The translations under genes were made by a program, and so were the position numbers. Shown here piece after piece: positions 1 to 9,185 of a stretch of DNA of 62,947 bases. Location: NCBI GenBank assembly GCA_945881835.1, contig CAMCVP010000005.1, forward strand, positions 1-62,947, read 5' to 3'. Position 1 is the stretch's first letter. Every line of letters begins with the position of its first letter. The notes under the pieces were generated by a model that saw nothing but the letters and a program-made list of their open reading frames with translations, had not been told where the DNA came from and ran no database searches. Origin of the DNA: Chryseobacterium gleum (GTDB taxonomy: Bacteria > Bacteroidota > Bacteroidia > Flavobacteriales_D > Sanyastnellaceae).

Positions 1-2
1 AC

Positions 3-395
3 TTGTCTATGCTTCGTTTGTTCAACGAACGTTGGCAGGCGCTTGGACATGTTCCCCGTGAGCAATATGCGAAAATGCAAGCGCGTCACAAAGCTGCCTT
101 CGACGATAAGTATGGCAAGTTGAATGCTGATCGCAAAGAAGCAGACATGTCGCGCTACAAGTCCCGCATTGAGACAATCAAGTCTACTGGCGACAAAGGG
201 CTAAGCAGAGAGAAAATGATTTTGCGCGATAAGATTGATAAGTTGAAAGGCGACATCAAATCTTACGAAAACAATATGGGCATCTTTACCGGTAAAGGTG
301 CAGAAGGAATGCGCAAAGAAATTGAAAAGAAAATAGCTTCTGCGAATCGCGAAATCTCTGAAATTTTAGAAAAAATATCTTTGATTCAGAATTAA
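3..395 (+). CDS. DUF349 domain protein, C-terminal fragment
   Basis: The reading frame is open at the left edge of the window, so this is the 3' end of a longer gene and its start is not visible. The 130 visible residues are highly charged and helical, with an FNERWQALGHVPRE stretch and long Lys/Glu coiled-coil runs. This fits the last DUF349 repeat and helical tail of Bacteroidota DUF349 proteins, whose function is unknown to me. There are no membrane segments. It ends shortly before a bidirectional terminator and is convergent with the trigger factor gene. Family assignment is by recognition of the repeat; function is not assigned. Confidence 0.7.
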   Translation: MSMLRLFNERWQALGHVPREQYAKMQARHKAAFDDKYGKLNADRKEADMSRYKSRIETIKSTGDKGLSREKMILRDKIDKLKGDIKSYENNMGIFTGKGAEGMRKEIEKKIASANREISEILEKISLIQN

Positions 396-416
396 TTTCT
401 GGAAAATTCAATCATA

Positions 417-445
417 AAAAAACCTCGGAAATTCCGAGGTTTTTC
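417..445. terminator. Bidirectional intrinsic terminator between DUF349 gene and tig
   Basis: An 8-bp perfect stem, AACCTCGG (421-428) against CCGAGGTT (434-441), has a five-base loop. It is flanked by an A-run on the left and a T-run on the right, so it makes a U-tract in both directions. It lies between two convergent genes and can end both transcripts. Confidence 0.9.
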
Positions 446-463
446 TTTTTCTACAATTTCTAT

Positions 464-1810
464 TTAGTGCTGAGCACGGTGTTTGAAATCTTCGTAAGCC
501 AAACGTTCAATTTTCATTGAACAATTCGCTTGAACAACTTTCATTACACCATCTTCATACAACATGTCATAAACATTCTTCGCTTCTTCTTGCTTCGCAA
601 GTGTTTGTTTCGCCAATTGATCTAGACGCTCTTCATCTACTGGCATACCATAAGATTTGAAACGATCTACCAAAGAAGCTTTCACGTAATCCATTGCGTC
701 GTCTACAGATACTTTGATTTCGTTTTCTTTGATGATTTTATTTTCAATCAACTGCCACTTCAATCCGTTTGCGTAACCTGGGTATTCCATTTCCAACTGA
801 GCCATTTCTATTGGCTTCTCGTTGGTCATAAGAATGAAGCGCTTCAAGAATTCGTCAGGTAATTCAATCGAAACCATATCAACGATATCCTTCGCGAAAT
901 CACGCTTGAACATCCACTCTGAATCTTTTTCGAACATCGCAACCAAGTCTGCCGTTACGTGAGCTTTCATTTCCTCTTCAGAAGTTACAGTACCCGGAGC
1001 GAACAACTTGTCGAACAATTCTTGATTAAGCTCTGCAGGTTGCATGCGCATAATCTCAGAAATAATCACTTGGAATTTTGAATCGATGTGGTGAAGTTCG
1101 TGGTGAGTTACACCTAACATACGAGAAAGATCTTCGTGATCGCTGTTCAACATGAACGGATCTACTACTGCACTTTCACCGATATTCTTTCCAACAAACA
1201 AAGCTTTAGTCGCTTCGTCTTTGATGTATTCTAAGAAGATTGAAGTCTTGTTAGAAACACCGCCTTCCTTAACCGAACCGTCTTCGTTTAATTCAGCAAT
1301 TTCAGCCATGATCATATCTTCAGCCTCTGTAACTTCGGGCTTAGACAATTGTCCATGGCGACGAGCATATTCCTTCATTTGACGAGAGACTAACTCTTCG
1401 TTCACGTCTACTTCTAGTTTGGTGAAAGTCTTCGACTTGTCAAGATTCAAATCAAACGTTGGAGCATAACCTATTTCATAGGTGAAAACAAATGTTGAAG
1501 GATTATCCCAATCGCCAACATCGTCTCCTTCTTTTGGAATTGGGCTTCCCAATAATTCGAGTTTGTTTTCAGAAACAAAATTTCCAATAGCCTCTTGTAA
1601 CATACGGTTAATTTCGTCTGCCAATAAAGACTTTCCGAAACGTTGTTTCACCAAAGACGCAGGAACTGCACCTTTGCGAAATCCTGGTAATTCAACGCGC
1701 TTACGGTAGGTCTTAAGAGCTGACTCGTAGTTTTCGTTGTAATCAATAGGGTCAAGAGTCACCTTTAGCTCTCCAGTAAGAGAGCTGGTGTTTATTTGTT
1801 CAATATTCAT
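464..1810 (-). CDS. tig: Trigger factor (ribosome-associated chaperone)
   Basis: This is a cytosolic chaperone that docks at the ribosome exit tunnel and shields nascent chains. The N-terminal ribosome-binding domain carries the signature loop G43-F-R-K-G47 followed by AVP. A divergent PPIase-like middle domain and a long helical C-terminal chaperone domain follow. At 448 residues the length is normal for the family. It begins 31 bases after the atpC stop, so it may be transcribed with atpDC; no clear -7 box lies in the gap, which holds only a small CTTCC/GGAAG hairpin. Divergence in the PPIase part is usual in Bacteroidota. Confidence 0.93.
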   Translation of the reverse strand: MNIEQINTSSLTGELKVTLDPIDYNENYESALKTYRKRVELPGFRKGAVPASLVKQRFGKSLLADEINRMLQEAIGNFVSENKLELLGSPIPKEGDDVGDWDNPSTFVFTYEIGYAPTFDLNLDKSKTFTKLEVDVNEELVSRQMKEYARRHGQLSKPEVTEAEDMIMAEIAELNEDGSVKEGGVSNKTSIFLEYIKDEATKALFVGKNIGESAVVDPFMLNSDHEDLSRMLGVTHHELHHIDSKFQVIISEIMRMQPAELNQELFDKLFAPGTVTSEEEMKAHVTADLVAMFEKDSEWMFKRDFAKDIVDMVSIELPDEFLKRFILMTNEKPIEMAQLEMEYPGYANGLKWQLIENKIIKENEIKVSVDDAMDYVKASLVDRFKSYGMPVDEERLDQLAKQTLAKQEEAKNVYDMLYEDGVMKVVQANCSMKIERLAYEDFKHRAQH

Positions 1811-1841
1811 AAAGTTAGATTATTCTTCCTGTAAGGAAGTA

Positions 1842-2078
1842 TTATTCAGCTAAAACCATTACTTGGTTGTTCAGTACCTCAACGGTACCTCCAAGCACAT
1901 CAAAAGTCAATTCTTTGCCTTGAGCGTCTTTTACACGAACGCTTCCTTTTTTCAAAGATGAAATCAAAGGAGCGTGATTGTTCAAGATTCCCAATCCACC
2001 TGAACTTCCTGGAAGGAAAACATATTCCGCTTCACCTTGGAAGAGTACGGTTTCTGGGGTAATAATTTCAACGCGCAT
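1842..2078 (-). CDS. atpC: F1F0 ATP synthase epsilon subunit, short form
   Basis: This is the central-stalk subunit of F1, beginning MRVEIITPETVLFQGEAEY, a typical epsilon beta-sandwich start with the GILNNHAPLIS motif near residues 29-39. At 78 residues it consists of the beta-sandwich only; the C-terminal two-helix domain that inhibits ATP hydrolysis in many bacteria is absent, which is common in Bacteroidota. It starts 8 bases after the atpD stop and is clearly cotranscribed with it. The other ATP synthase genes are not in the window, matching the usual separate atpDC pair of this phylum. Confidence 0.94.
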   Translation of the reverse strand: MRVEIITPETVLFQGEAEYVFLPGSSGGLGILNNHAPLISSLKKGSVRVKDAQGKELTFDVLGGTVEVLNNQVMVLAE

Positions 2079-2086
2079 AATTGCTC

Positions 2087-3607
<1,521 letters not shown>

Positions 3608-3626
3608 TCAGGTTGAATTTCGGGCG

Positions 3627-3634
3627 CAAAAGTA
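3627..3634 (-). promoter_or_regulatory. -7 promoter box of atpDC
   Basis: The minus strand reads TACTTTTG, an exact match to the Bacteroidota -7 consensus TAnnTTTG. It lies 31 bases before the atpD ATG. No TTG was seen at the expected -33 spacing, so the upstream element is weak or absent. Confidence 0.6.
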
Positions 3635-3767
3635 ATACAGGAAGTCCAATTTTCTACTGAAAAATGTCTTGAATTGCCATTTTTTATTTTCCGACTGGAA
3701 AATTGCAGCCTAGGCAATAATTCCAAGCAAACTCCTTTAAGCAGTTCGAACCGCTTGCAAAAGACCT

Positions 3768-3775
3768 TACTTTTG
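3768..3775 (+). promoter_or_regulatory. -7 promoter box of the Wzz-like gene
   Basis: TACTTTTG is an exact TAnnTTTG match followed by CACC, 19 bases before the ATG at 3795. Together with the box at 3627 it forms a divergent promoter region with about 130 bases between the two boxes. Confidence 0.65.
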
Positions 3776-3794
3776 CACCATCATTGACCAAAGC

Positions 3795-4808
3795 ATGAAT
3801 AATCAAGGAAATAACTCTGAAGAAACTCTGAATTCTTCTAATCTCTTAGTGGTTGTCTATAAATGGCGTAAACATTTGTTAATTGTGACCGCCGCAGCGG
3901 CTATTATTTCTGCGCTTGCTTCTTTCTTAATCACCGAGAAATACAAAAGCACAGTCGTTCTTTTCGCCTCGCAACAGCACAGCTTTGGAGAGCAGCTCCT
4001 AGAAGACATTAAAAAATCTGACGTCTTGGCCTATGGCGAAGAAGAAGATGCCGAACGATTAATGCAGATTATTAATTCCGATCAAGTTAGAGGACGAATC
4101 ATTGAAAAATATAATTTGTGGGAAGTTTATAAAATTGCCAAAACCGATCGTGGTGCGAATACTTTAATTGGAAAAGAATACAATGAAAACGTCTCTGCTG
4201 ACTTAACACGTTTCGGGTCTATTGAAATTACTGTTTTAGACGCATCTCCTGATCGCGCAAGAGATATAGCCAATGACATTGCTCAACTCACAGACTCTGT
4301 GAGTAATCAAATGAGAAGCGATCGTGCCATGTCGGCATTCTTGTACGCGAAATCTTCCTTAGAGACCCTTCAAACAGAAATCAAAATTCTTGAAGATTCA
4401 ATGCAGTATCTCCAAGAGAAAGGTGTTTACAGCTACAAAGACCAAATCGCTTATTTGACTGAGCAATACGGAACAGCTATCGTTGAAGGACATCCGGATC
4501 GTGCACAGGACATTAAAGTCCAAATGGATTTTCTTTCAAAATATGGAACACGTTATAAGAAGATTGAAAGTGAAATTGACGGTGGCTACGAGAAGATGCA
4601 AATTCTGAGAAAACGTTACGACTTAATGAAAATTGACGTTGAATCGAACATCTCTTCTCACCTTGTGGTGGATAAAGCCGCAGCAGCCGACAAGAAATCC
4701 TATCCTATTCGTTGGCTCATTGTGGTTGTTAGTGCAATGGCTACGTTTGTATTTGGTGTGGTCGTGATTCTAGTCCGAGACAATTTAGAAAAGTTGAAAA
4801 AGGGGTAA
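3795..4808 (+). CDS. Wzz/chain-length-determinant-like membrane protein
   Basis: This is an inner-membrane protein of the Wzz/PCP type, which sets polysaccharide chain length. One hydrophobic helix lies at about residues 27-47 and a second near 308-329. Between them is a periplasmic, coiled-coil-rich domain, with DSMQYLQEKGVYSYKDQ in its middle. The topology and the N-terminal phrase YKSTVVLFASQQ fit the family. There is no Walker motif after the second helix, so this is not a fused BY-kinase. It lies 3 bases ahead of an O-antigen ligase/polymerase-like gene, so the two probably work together on a surface polysaccharide. The exact polymer is unknown. Confidence 0.8.
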   Translation: MNNQGNNSEETLNSSNLLVVVYKWRKHLLIVTAAAAIISALASFLITEKYKSTVVLFASQQHSFGEQLLEDIKKSDVLAYGEEEDAERLMQIINSDQVRGRIIEKYNLWEVYKIAKTDRGANTLIGKEYNENVSADLTRFGSIEITVLDASPDRARDIANDIAQLTDSVSNQMRSDRAMSAFLYAKSSLETLQTEIKILEDSMQYLQEKGVYSYKDQIAYLTEQYGTAIVEGHPDRAQDIKVQMDFLSKYGTRYKKIESEIDGGYEKMQILRKRYDLMKIDVESNISSHLVVDKAAAADKKSYPIRWLIVVVSAMATFVFGVVVILVRDNLEKLKKG

Positions 4809-4811
4809 ATC

Positions 4812-6272
4812 GTGAAAGCCTTCACAGCCTTTGTTCAATATAAACCCATTCTTTTTTGGGGAACCCTATTTGCACTTTCGCAAGGAATAGCTGTGGCGTT
4901 TGAAATGTATTTTTTGTTTGTTCTTCCCGCAGCCCTTTTTGCGCTGTGGTTAGCTATTCATAAAATAGAATGGGTTTGGTTTTTCAGTGTTATGGCAACT
5001 CCGTTGAGCATAAATCTTGAAGAAATGGAGGTGGCGCATATTGGAATGTATCTGCCTACCGAACCGATTATAGCAGCACTCTTGCTCCTGATGATTTTCA
5101 AAATTCTTTCAGGAAAAAGTGTTGACCGGAGAATTTTCAAACATCCGTTCACATACATTATTGGCTTGTATTTGCTGTGGATGGTTTTCACAGCGGTAAC
5201 AAGTGAGTACCCGCTTGTTTCTTTCAAATTCATTGCTACCCGACTTTGGTTTATTTCTGGATTTTATTTGTTGGGTGCACACCTCTTTCAGGATATTTCA
5301 AACATAAAAAAATTCTTCGCCTATTATTTGGCACCACTTTGCCTGGTCATCATCTATACCGTTACAAGGCACGCTCAATTCAATTTCGATAAAGAAAGCG
5401 CCCATTGGGTAATGGAGCCCCTATTTAAAGATCACACGAGCTACGGAGCCGTTTTGGCCATGTTTTTTCCCGTGAGCATTGGTTTACTCTTTTTGAAAAA
5501 AAAGAGCCCATTAATTACCTTCTTGATTTACGCCGCCTTATTTATTTTAACGATTGGACTTGTATTGTCATACACCCGTGCTGCTTGGGTTTCTATCGTT
5601 GTCGCAGCTGTGTTATGTGTCGTTATGCTTCTTCGCATTCCTCTTAAATATCTTTTATATGGTTCACTGCTAGGCGGTGCCGTTTTGCTTTTTTCTTGGA
5701 ATAACATTCAACAAGAACTCGGACAGAACAAGCAAGAGAGTAGCGATAAGCTAGATGAACACGTTTCCTCCATATCGAATGTTTCTTCCGACGCTTCAAA
5801 TTTGGAACGATTGAATCGTTGGCACTGTGCTATGGAAATGTTCAGCAGGAGGCCTGTTTTAGGCTGGGGTCCGGGGACCTACCAATTTGTTTACGCACCG
5901 TTCCAGCAGGCAAAAGACAGAACCATTATTAGCACGAATAATGGCGACGGAGGGAATGCACACAGTGAATACCTTGGTCCATTGGCAGAGCAAGGGGTTC
6001 CAGGAATGCTCCTCTTTGTTTCCATTTTTATCTACAGCATTATTCTTGGGTTCAAGTTGTTTTACGCGGCAAAGGAAAAAGAGCATCGCGTAATCATCTT
6101 GAGTGTGTTCCTTGGACTATTGACTTATTTCGTTCACGGTACACTGAACAATTATTTAGACACCGACAAAGCCTCTGTCCCTTTTTGGGGATTCATAGGG
6201 ATTTTAGTCGCTATGGACCTTTTCCAAATAAAGAAAAAAGAAAATGCTATCTCCAGCAAATCGCTAGAATAG
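4812..6272 (+). CDS. O-antigen ligase/polymerase-like membrane protein (Wzy_C)
   Basis: This is a polytopic membrane protein of 486 residues with about a dozen hydrophobic helices. A large periplasmic loop (about residues 300-395) contains the RRPVLGWGPGTY motif typical of the Wzy_C / WaaL family, followed by AHSEYLGPLAEQGVPG, which carries the conserved His-Ser-Glu and the GxPG turn. Such proteins polymerise repeat units or attach them to lipid A core or protein. The start is GTG, 3 bases after the Wzz-like stop, and I take the pair as one operon. The last 26 bases overlap the end of the convergent phosphatase gene. Ligase and polymerase cannot be separated from sequence alone. Confidence 0.85.
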   Translation: MKAFTAFVQYKPILFWGTLFALSQGIAVAFEMYFLFVLPAALFALWLAIHKIEWVWFFSVMATPLSINLEEMEVAHIGMYLPTEPIIAALLLLMIFKILSGKSVDRRIFKHPFTYIIGLYLLWMVFTAVTSEYPLVSFKFIATRLWFISGFYLLGAHLFQDISNIKKFFAYYLAPLCLVIIYTVTRHAQFNFDKESAHWVMEPLFKDHTSYGAVLAMFFPVSIGLLFLKKKSPLITFLIYAALFILTIGLVLSYTRAAWVSIVVAAVLCVVMLLRIPLKYLLYGSLLGGAVLLFSWNNIQQELGQNKQESSDKLDEHVSSISNVSSDASNLERLNRWHCAMEMFSRRPVLGWGPGTYQFVYAPFQQAKDRTIISTNNGDGGNAHSEYLGPLAEQGVPGMLLFVSIFIYSIILGFKLFYAAKEKEHRVIILSVFLGLLTYFVHGTLNNYLDTDKASVPFWGFIGILVAMDLFQIKKKENAISSKSLE

Positions 6273-7458
6273 CAACGTCATCGTTGAATAGACATTCACC
6301 ACGAAAATTGTTAGCCGCTGTTTCTACAGCAATACAAATGTCTTTTGAATGAGACCCCTTGAGATTTTTTTCAATGCCTTCTATTTCAAAATACTCCCCT
6401 TCCGCATTGTTCACCTCAACCAATCCGTCTGTATATCCCAACAGCACATCTCCTGAATGAATTTCTTGTAAAACAGAACTCACCCCTGGTAATTCGGGAA
6501 GCATTCCCAACCCAATTGAAGTCGCAACGAAATGTTTGAAACCTCCGAGCGTTTCAAATACAGGCGCATTGTGTCCGCAATTCACATATTCCAACTGCTG
6601 ACTGCTTGAGTTGTAAACACCGAGAAAAAAGGTGATGAATTTTTCTCCTTGAACAGCCTCCCACACACGCTTGTTCAACTTGTTCGCGAGGTTCACCAAA
6701 TTCGGACGTTTCTCTTCGAAAGCGTTTCGAACATAGGCTTGGAAATTCGACATTAAAAAAGCCGCAGGCATTCCCTTTCCCGAAACATCTCCAAGGCAGA
6801 AAACCCACTCGCTTTCGCTAATTTGAAACACATCGTAATAATCACCTCCTACTTGCTGGTGAGCTCTGTAAATACCTTGAACATTCCACGCCGATGTATC
6901 TGGAAAATGACTCGGCAAAAGCAACTGTTGCATTTCAGCGGCTAGCTCTAACTCTTTTTTTAATCTTTCTTGTTGAACCAAATTGGTTAAAAGTCTTTTA
7001 TTCTCAAGTGCTACACTTAATACTGAAGTAAGTGTTTGAAGAAAACGCATATGCTTCACTGTCGGACTCATTCCACGAGCATTGTCTCCGTTATCACCGG
7101 CAAGGGCCAAAGCCAAAGGCCTGTTATTATGAAGAACTGGAATTACAACATCGAATGATTCGTGTGAAGAGTCTTCCGAAAGTGCAACGCCCTTATTCTT
7201 ATGAAAAAAATCGTCTGTGGGAATCACAAAATCAGAAATATTCATATCGCCATATTGCAACATGCATTGCCATTCGTCGCGCTTGACAAATAGAGCTAGT
7301 TTTTCAATTCCCAAATGCGCTTGCACGATGTTTTGAAATTGCAAAATCAAAGCGTCTTCCGAGCTATTCGCATTAATAGCTTCGGTAAGCCCGAGCAGCG
7401 CGTTCAATTTGAAATCGCGTTGCTTAATTTTCGACGAGAGTCGCTCAGTATTTGACAT
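6247..7458 (-). CDS. GAF-SpoIIE (PP2C-type) serine phosphatase, RsbU-like
   Basis: This is a cytosolic regulator. An N-terminal GAF-like sensor (about residues 20-160) is followed by a linker helix and a SpoIIE/PP2C phosphatase domain (about 185-403). The linker motif LAAEMQQLLLP and the metal-binding sequences VGGDYYD, GDVSGKGMPA, GYTDGLVE and NDDVAIL are all intact, so it should be an active, metal-dependent phosphatase. Relatives dephosphorylate anti-anti-sigma factors, but no such partner is nearby. A box TTTCTTTG sits 5 bases before the ATG. The gene overlaps the convergent O-antigen gene by 26 bases. The target is unknown. Confidence 0.88.
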   Translation of the reverse strand: MSNTERLSSKIKQRDFKLNALLGLTEAINANSSEDALILQFQNIVQAHLGIEKLALFVKRDEWQCMLQYGDMNISDFVIPTDDFFHKNKGVALSEDSSHESFDVVIPVLHNNRPLALALAGDNGDNARGMSPTVKHMRFLQTLTSVLSVALENKRLLTNLVQQERLKKELELAAEMQQLLLPSHFPDTSAWNVQGIYRAHQQVGGDYYDVFQISESEWVFCLGDVSGKGMPAAFLMSNFQAYVRNAFEEKRPNLVNLANKLNKRVWEAVQGEKFITFFLGVYNSSSQQLEYVNCGHNAPVFETLGGFKHFVATSIGLGMLPELPGVSSVLQEIHSGDVLLGYTDGLVEVNNAEGEYFEIEGIEKNLKGSHSKDICIAVETAANNFRGECLFNDDVAILAICWR

Positions 7459-7463
7459 CTTTG

Positions 7464-7471
7464 CAAAGAAA
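7464..7471 (-). promoter_or_regulatory. -7-like box ending 5 bases before the phosphatase ATG
   Basis: The minus strand reads TTTCTTTG, one mismatch from TAnnTTTG, then five bases, then ATG. This predicts transcription starting at or next to the start codon. The same unusual spacing occurs at several other genes of the window. Confidence 0.45.
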
Positions 7472-7485
7472 CAACAAAGTATTCA

Positions 7486-8001
7486 ATGCGCATTGCATTC
7501 ACAGGACCAGAATCAAGTGGTAAAACAACTTTTTCGAAGTGGCTCAGCGAGCAGCTTTCGAATTGTCGTATGGTGAATGAATACGCGCGCGAATACCTCG
7601 AAGAGCAGCAAATAACGAGAGCCTGTGAAGAGGACTTTCGGAAAATAGTTAAACAGCAGAACTCTCGTTTCAAAAAAATTCAGGCATACGCACATGAAAT
7701 TTTCGATACGGATATTTTCGTTCTACGAATTTGGAATGATGAAGTTTTCAAATTGAAATTACCTGAACTTGAATTGAATGATGCCAATTCGATGGACATT
7801 CATTTCTTATGTTCACCTGATGTGGAATGGGAAGCAGATTCGCTGAGAAGTGCGCCTGATGAAACCGAAAGAAAGCGGCTATTCGAATTATACAAAACCC
7901 AACTTGTAAAGGCGAATTCAAACTTTTTTATTCTTTCAGGAAGTCTGGAAGAAAAAAAACTAATGGTCCGTTCCTCTTTGAGCGATATTCTTTCGAAATA
8001 A
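7486..8001 (+). CDS. NadR-like P-loop ATPase (AAA_28; possible ribosylnicotinamide kinase)
   Basis: This is a 171-residue soluble P-loop protein. The Walker A motif G7PESSGKT14 and the following EYAREYL segment match the kinase domain of NadR (AAA_28 family), which phosphorylates nicotinamide riboside. The adenylyltransferase and DNA-binding domains of full NadR are absent. A PnuC-type transporter gene lies about 10 kb away in the same window, which fits a salvage role for nicotinamide riboside. Length and motifs are normal for Bacteroidota single-domain versions. It overlaps the convergent VanZ gene by 42 bases. Substrate is inferred, not shown. Confidence 0.75.
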   Translation: MRIAFTGPESSGKTTFSKWLSEQLSNCRMVNEYAREYLEEQQITRACEEDFRKIVKQQNSRFKKIQAYAHEIFDTDIFVLRIWNDEVFKLKLPELELNDANSMDIHFLCSPDVEWEADSLRSAPDETERKRLFELYKTQLVKANSNFFILSGSLEEKKLMVRSSLSDILSK

Positions 8002-8340
8002 AAGCAAAGCAATAATAACACCGCAGCCATCTGCTGTTGCATCGAACCAATCAAAAGAACGATCGGTTGTAAAATAAAATTGATAAAATTCTAACATCAC
8101 CGCAGCCGCGAAATAGACAAGGACAACGGTTCGTTTTTCCCAACCCGATAAAGTAGCAAGAGAGGACGCTACAAAAAACATAAACGCGTGAACTATTTTA
8201 TCAGGACCGAAATTCTCCCACAATGTGATTTTCGGAAAGGACTTGCTTGACATGGCATGTAGGCCAAAAACAACAACTGCCCACAAAATGTGAGCAGTTG
8301 TCCAGTATTTTTTGGGAAGATTAACCAACCATTGCTTCAT
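7960..8340 (-). CDS. VanZ family membrane protein
   Basis: This is a small membrane protein with about four hydrophobic helices. The [13 protein letters not shown] motif (DK..H) near the first third and [13 protein letters not shown] near the end are the signatures of VanZ-like proteins, whose function is unclear outside glycopeptide resistance clusters. I chose the ATG at 8340, since it gives a natural MKQW start and overlaps the gcvH end by 20 bases, as expected in an operon; a start at 8352 is possible. No van genes are nearby, so it should not be read as resistance. Confidence 0.8.
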   Translation of the reverse strand: MKQWLVNLPKKYWTTAHILWAVVVFGLHAMSSKSFPKITLWENFGPDKIVHAFMFFVASSLATLSGWEKRTVVLVYFAAAVMLEFYQFYFTTDRSFDWFDATADGCGVIIALLLFRKNIAQRGTDH

Positions 8341-8698
8341 AAGCTGCGGCATCCAGGAGTGAGCTTAAATCTGCTCCTTCCGATAATTTCACTTTGATCA
8401 TCCAACCGGCTCCGTATGGATCATTGTTTACATGTGCGGGATCAGCTTCCAATCCAGCATTCACTTCGATTACAGTTCCTGAAACAGGCATGAACAAATC
8501 GCTTACGGTTTTAACCGCTTCTACTGTTCCAAAGATTGCATGTTCTTCAAGACTTTCACCTTGAGTTTCAATTTCAACAAAAACGATATCACCTAATTCG
8601 CTTTGTGCGAAATCTGTAACGCCAACAGTAGCAATATCGCCTTCAATGCGAACCCACTCGTGGTCTTTCGTGTACTTTAATTCAGCTGGAAAATTCAT
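8321..8698 (-). CDS. gcvH: Glycine cleavage system H protein
   Basis: This lipoyl-carrier protein shuttles the aminomethyl group between the P, T and L proteins of glycine cleavage. The lipoylation site is K63 in the sequence VEAVKTVSD, with the typical KYTKDHEW start. It is about 125 residues, the family's size. The in-frame codon at 8707 is TTG, so the ATG at 8698 (MNFPAEL) is the better start. A very good promoter (-7 box at 8719, -33 TTG at 8746) sits upstream. gcvP and gcvT are not in the window, and the gene is followed by a VanZ gene in overlapping fashion. Confidence 0.96.
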   Translation of the reverse strand: MNFPAELKYTKDHEWVRIEGDIATVGVTDFAQSELGDIVFVEIETQGESLEEHAIFGTVEAVKTVSDLFMPVSGTVIEVNAGLEADPAHVNNDPYGAGWMIKVKLSEGADLSSLLDAAAYEAMVG

Positions 8699-8718
8699 TG
8701 TTTTCAATTTATATGGAA

Positions 8719-8748
8719 CAAAAATAAGGGAAGTTTGAAGTGGAACAA
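8719..8748 (-). promoter_or_regulatory. Full Bacteroidota promoter of gcvH (-33 TTG, -7 TATTTTTG)
   Basis: On the minus strand TTG (8746-8748) is followed after 19 bases by TATTTTTG (8719-8726), matching the Bacteroidota consensus TTG-N17-23-TAnnTTTG in full. It is 20 bases from the gcvH ATG. Confidence 0.75.
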
Positions 8749-8780
8749 TTAAAAATAAGCCTAACTTTCACCCAGAGTTT

Positions 8781-9185
8781 ATGAAAATGGAAATAACAAC
8801 ATATGTCGTATTCCTACTTCTAGCCATTGGCCTGGCTTCGGGAATGCTAAGCGGATTCGTAGGTGTAGGAGGTGGATTAATCATTGTGCCAGCACTCGTT
8901 TACTTCCTTGGATACACGCAACTTCAAGCGCAAGGAACTAGCTTAGCGGTCCTCTTGTTACCGGTAGGTTTCCTAGCCGTAATGCACTACTACAAGCAAG
9001 GAAATGTAAACTCAACAGCTGCTTTGCTCATTGGCGCTGGATTTATCTTAGGTGCCCTTTTCGGAAGTAAGTTCGCGCACAACATTCCAATTGCAAAAGT
9101 GAAATTCGGATTTGCAATAGTGATGTTGCTTGGCGCCTTGAAACTGCTCTATGAATCGAGTAAAGTGTTGTTCGGGTCGAATTAA
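8781..9185 (+). CDS. Half-size TauE/SafE family permease
   Basis: This is a membrane protein with about four helices. The N-terminal segment SGMLSGFVGVGGGLIIVPAL and the following LQAQGTSLAV are the signature of the TauE/SafE (DUF81) family, linked to export of sulfite or other small anions. At 134 residues it matches only one of the two repeats found in full-length (about 250 residue) members, so it probably dimerises. Its stop codon interlocks with that of convergent kynU in a shared TTAA. A possible imperfect box TAACTTTC lies near 8762. The substrate cannot be inferred. Confidence 0.8.
   Translation: MKMEITTYVVFLLLAIGLASGMLSGFVGVGGGLIIVPALVYFLGYTQLQAQGTSLAVLLLPVGFLAVMHYYKQGNVNSTAALLIGAGFILGALFGSKFAHNIPIAKVKFGFAIVMLLGALKLLYESSKVLFGSN

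Noticed and set aside
1825-1839. CTTCC/GGAAG hairpin in the atpC-tig gap
   Set aside because: A stem of only 5 bp without a U-run on either strand; too weak to call a terminator.
7960-8340. VanZ as a sign of glycopeptide resistance
   Set aside because: VanZ-family proteins are widespread outside resistance clusters, and no vanA/H/X/R/S genes are nearby. The gene is coupled to gcvH.
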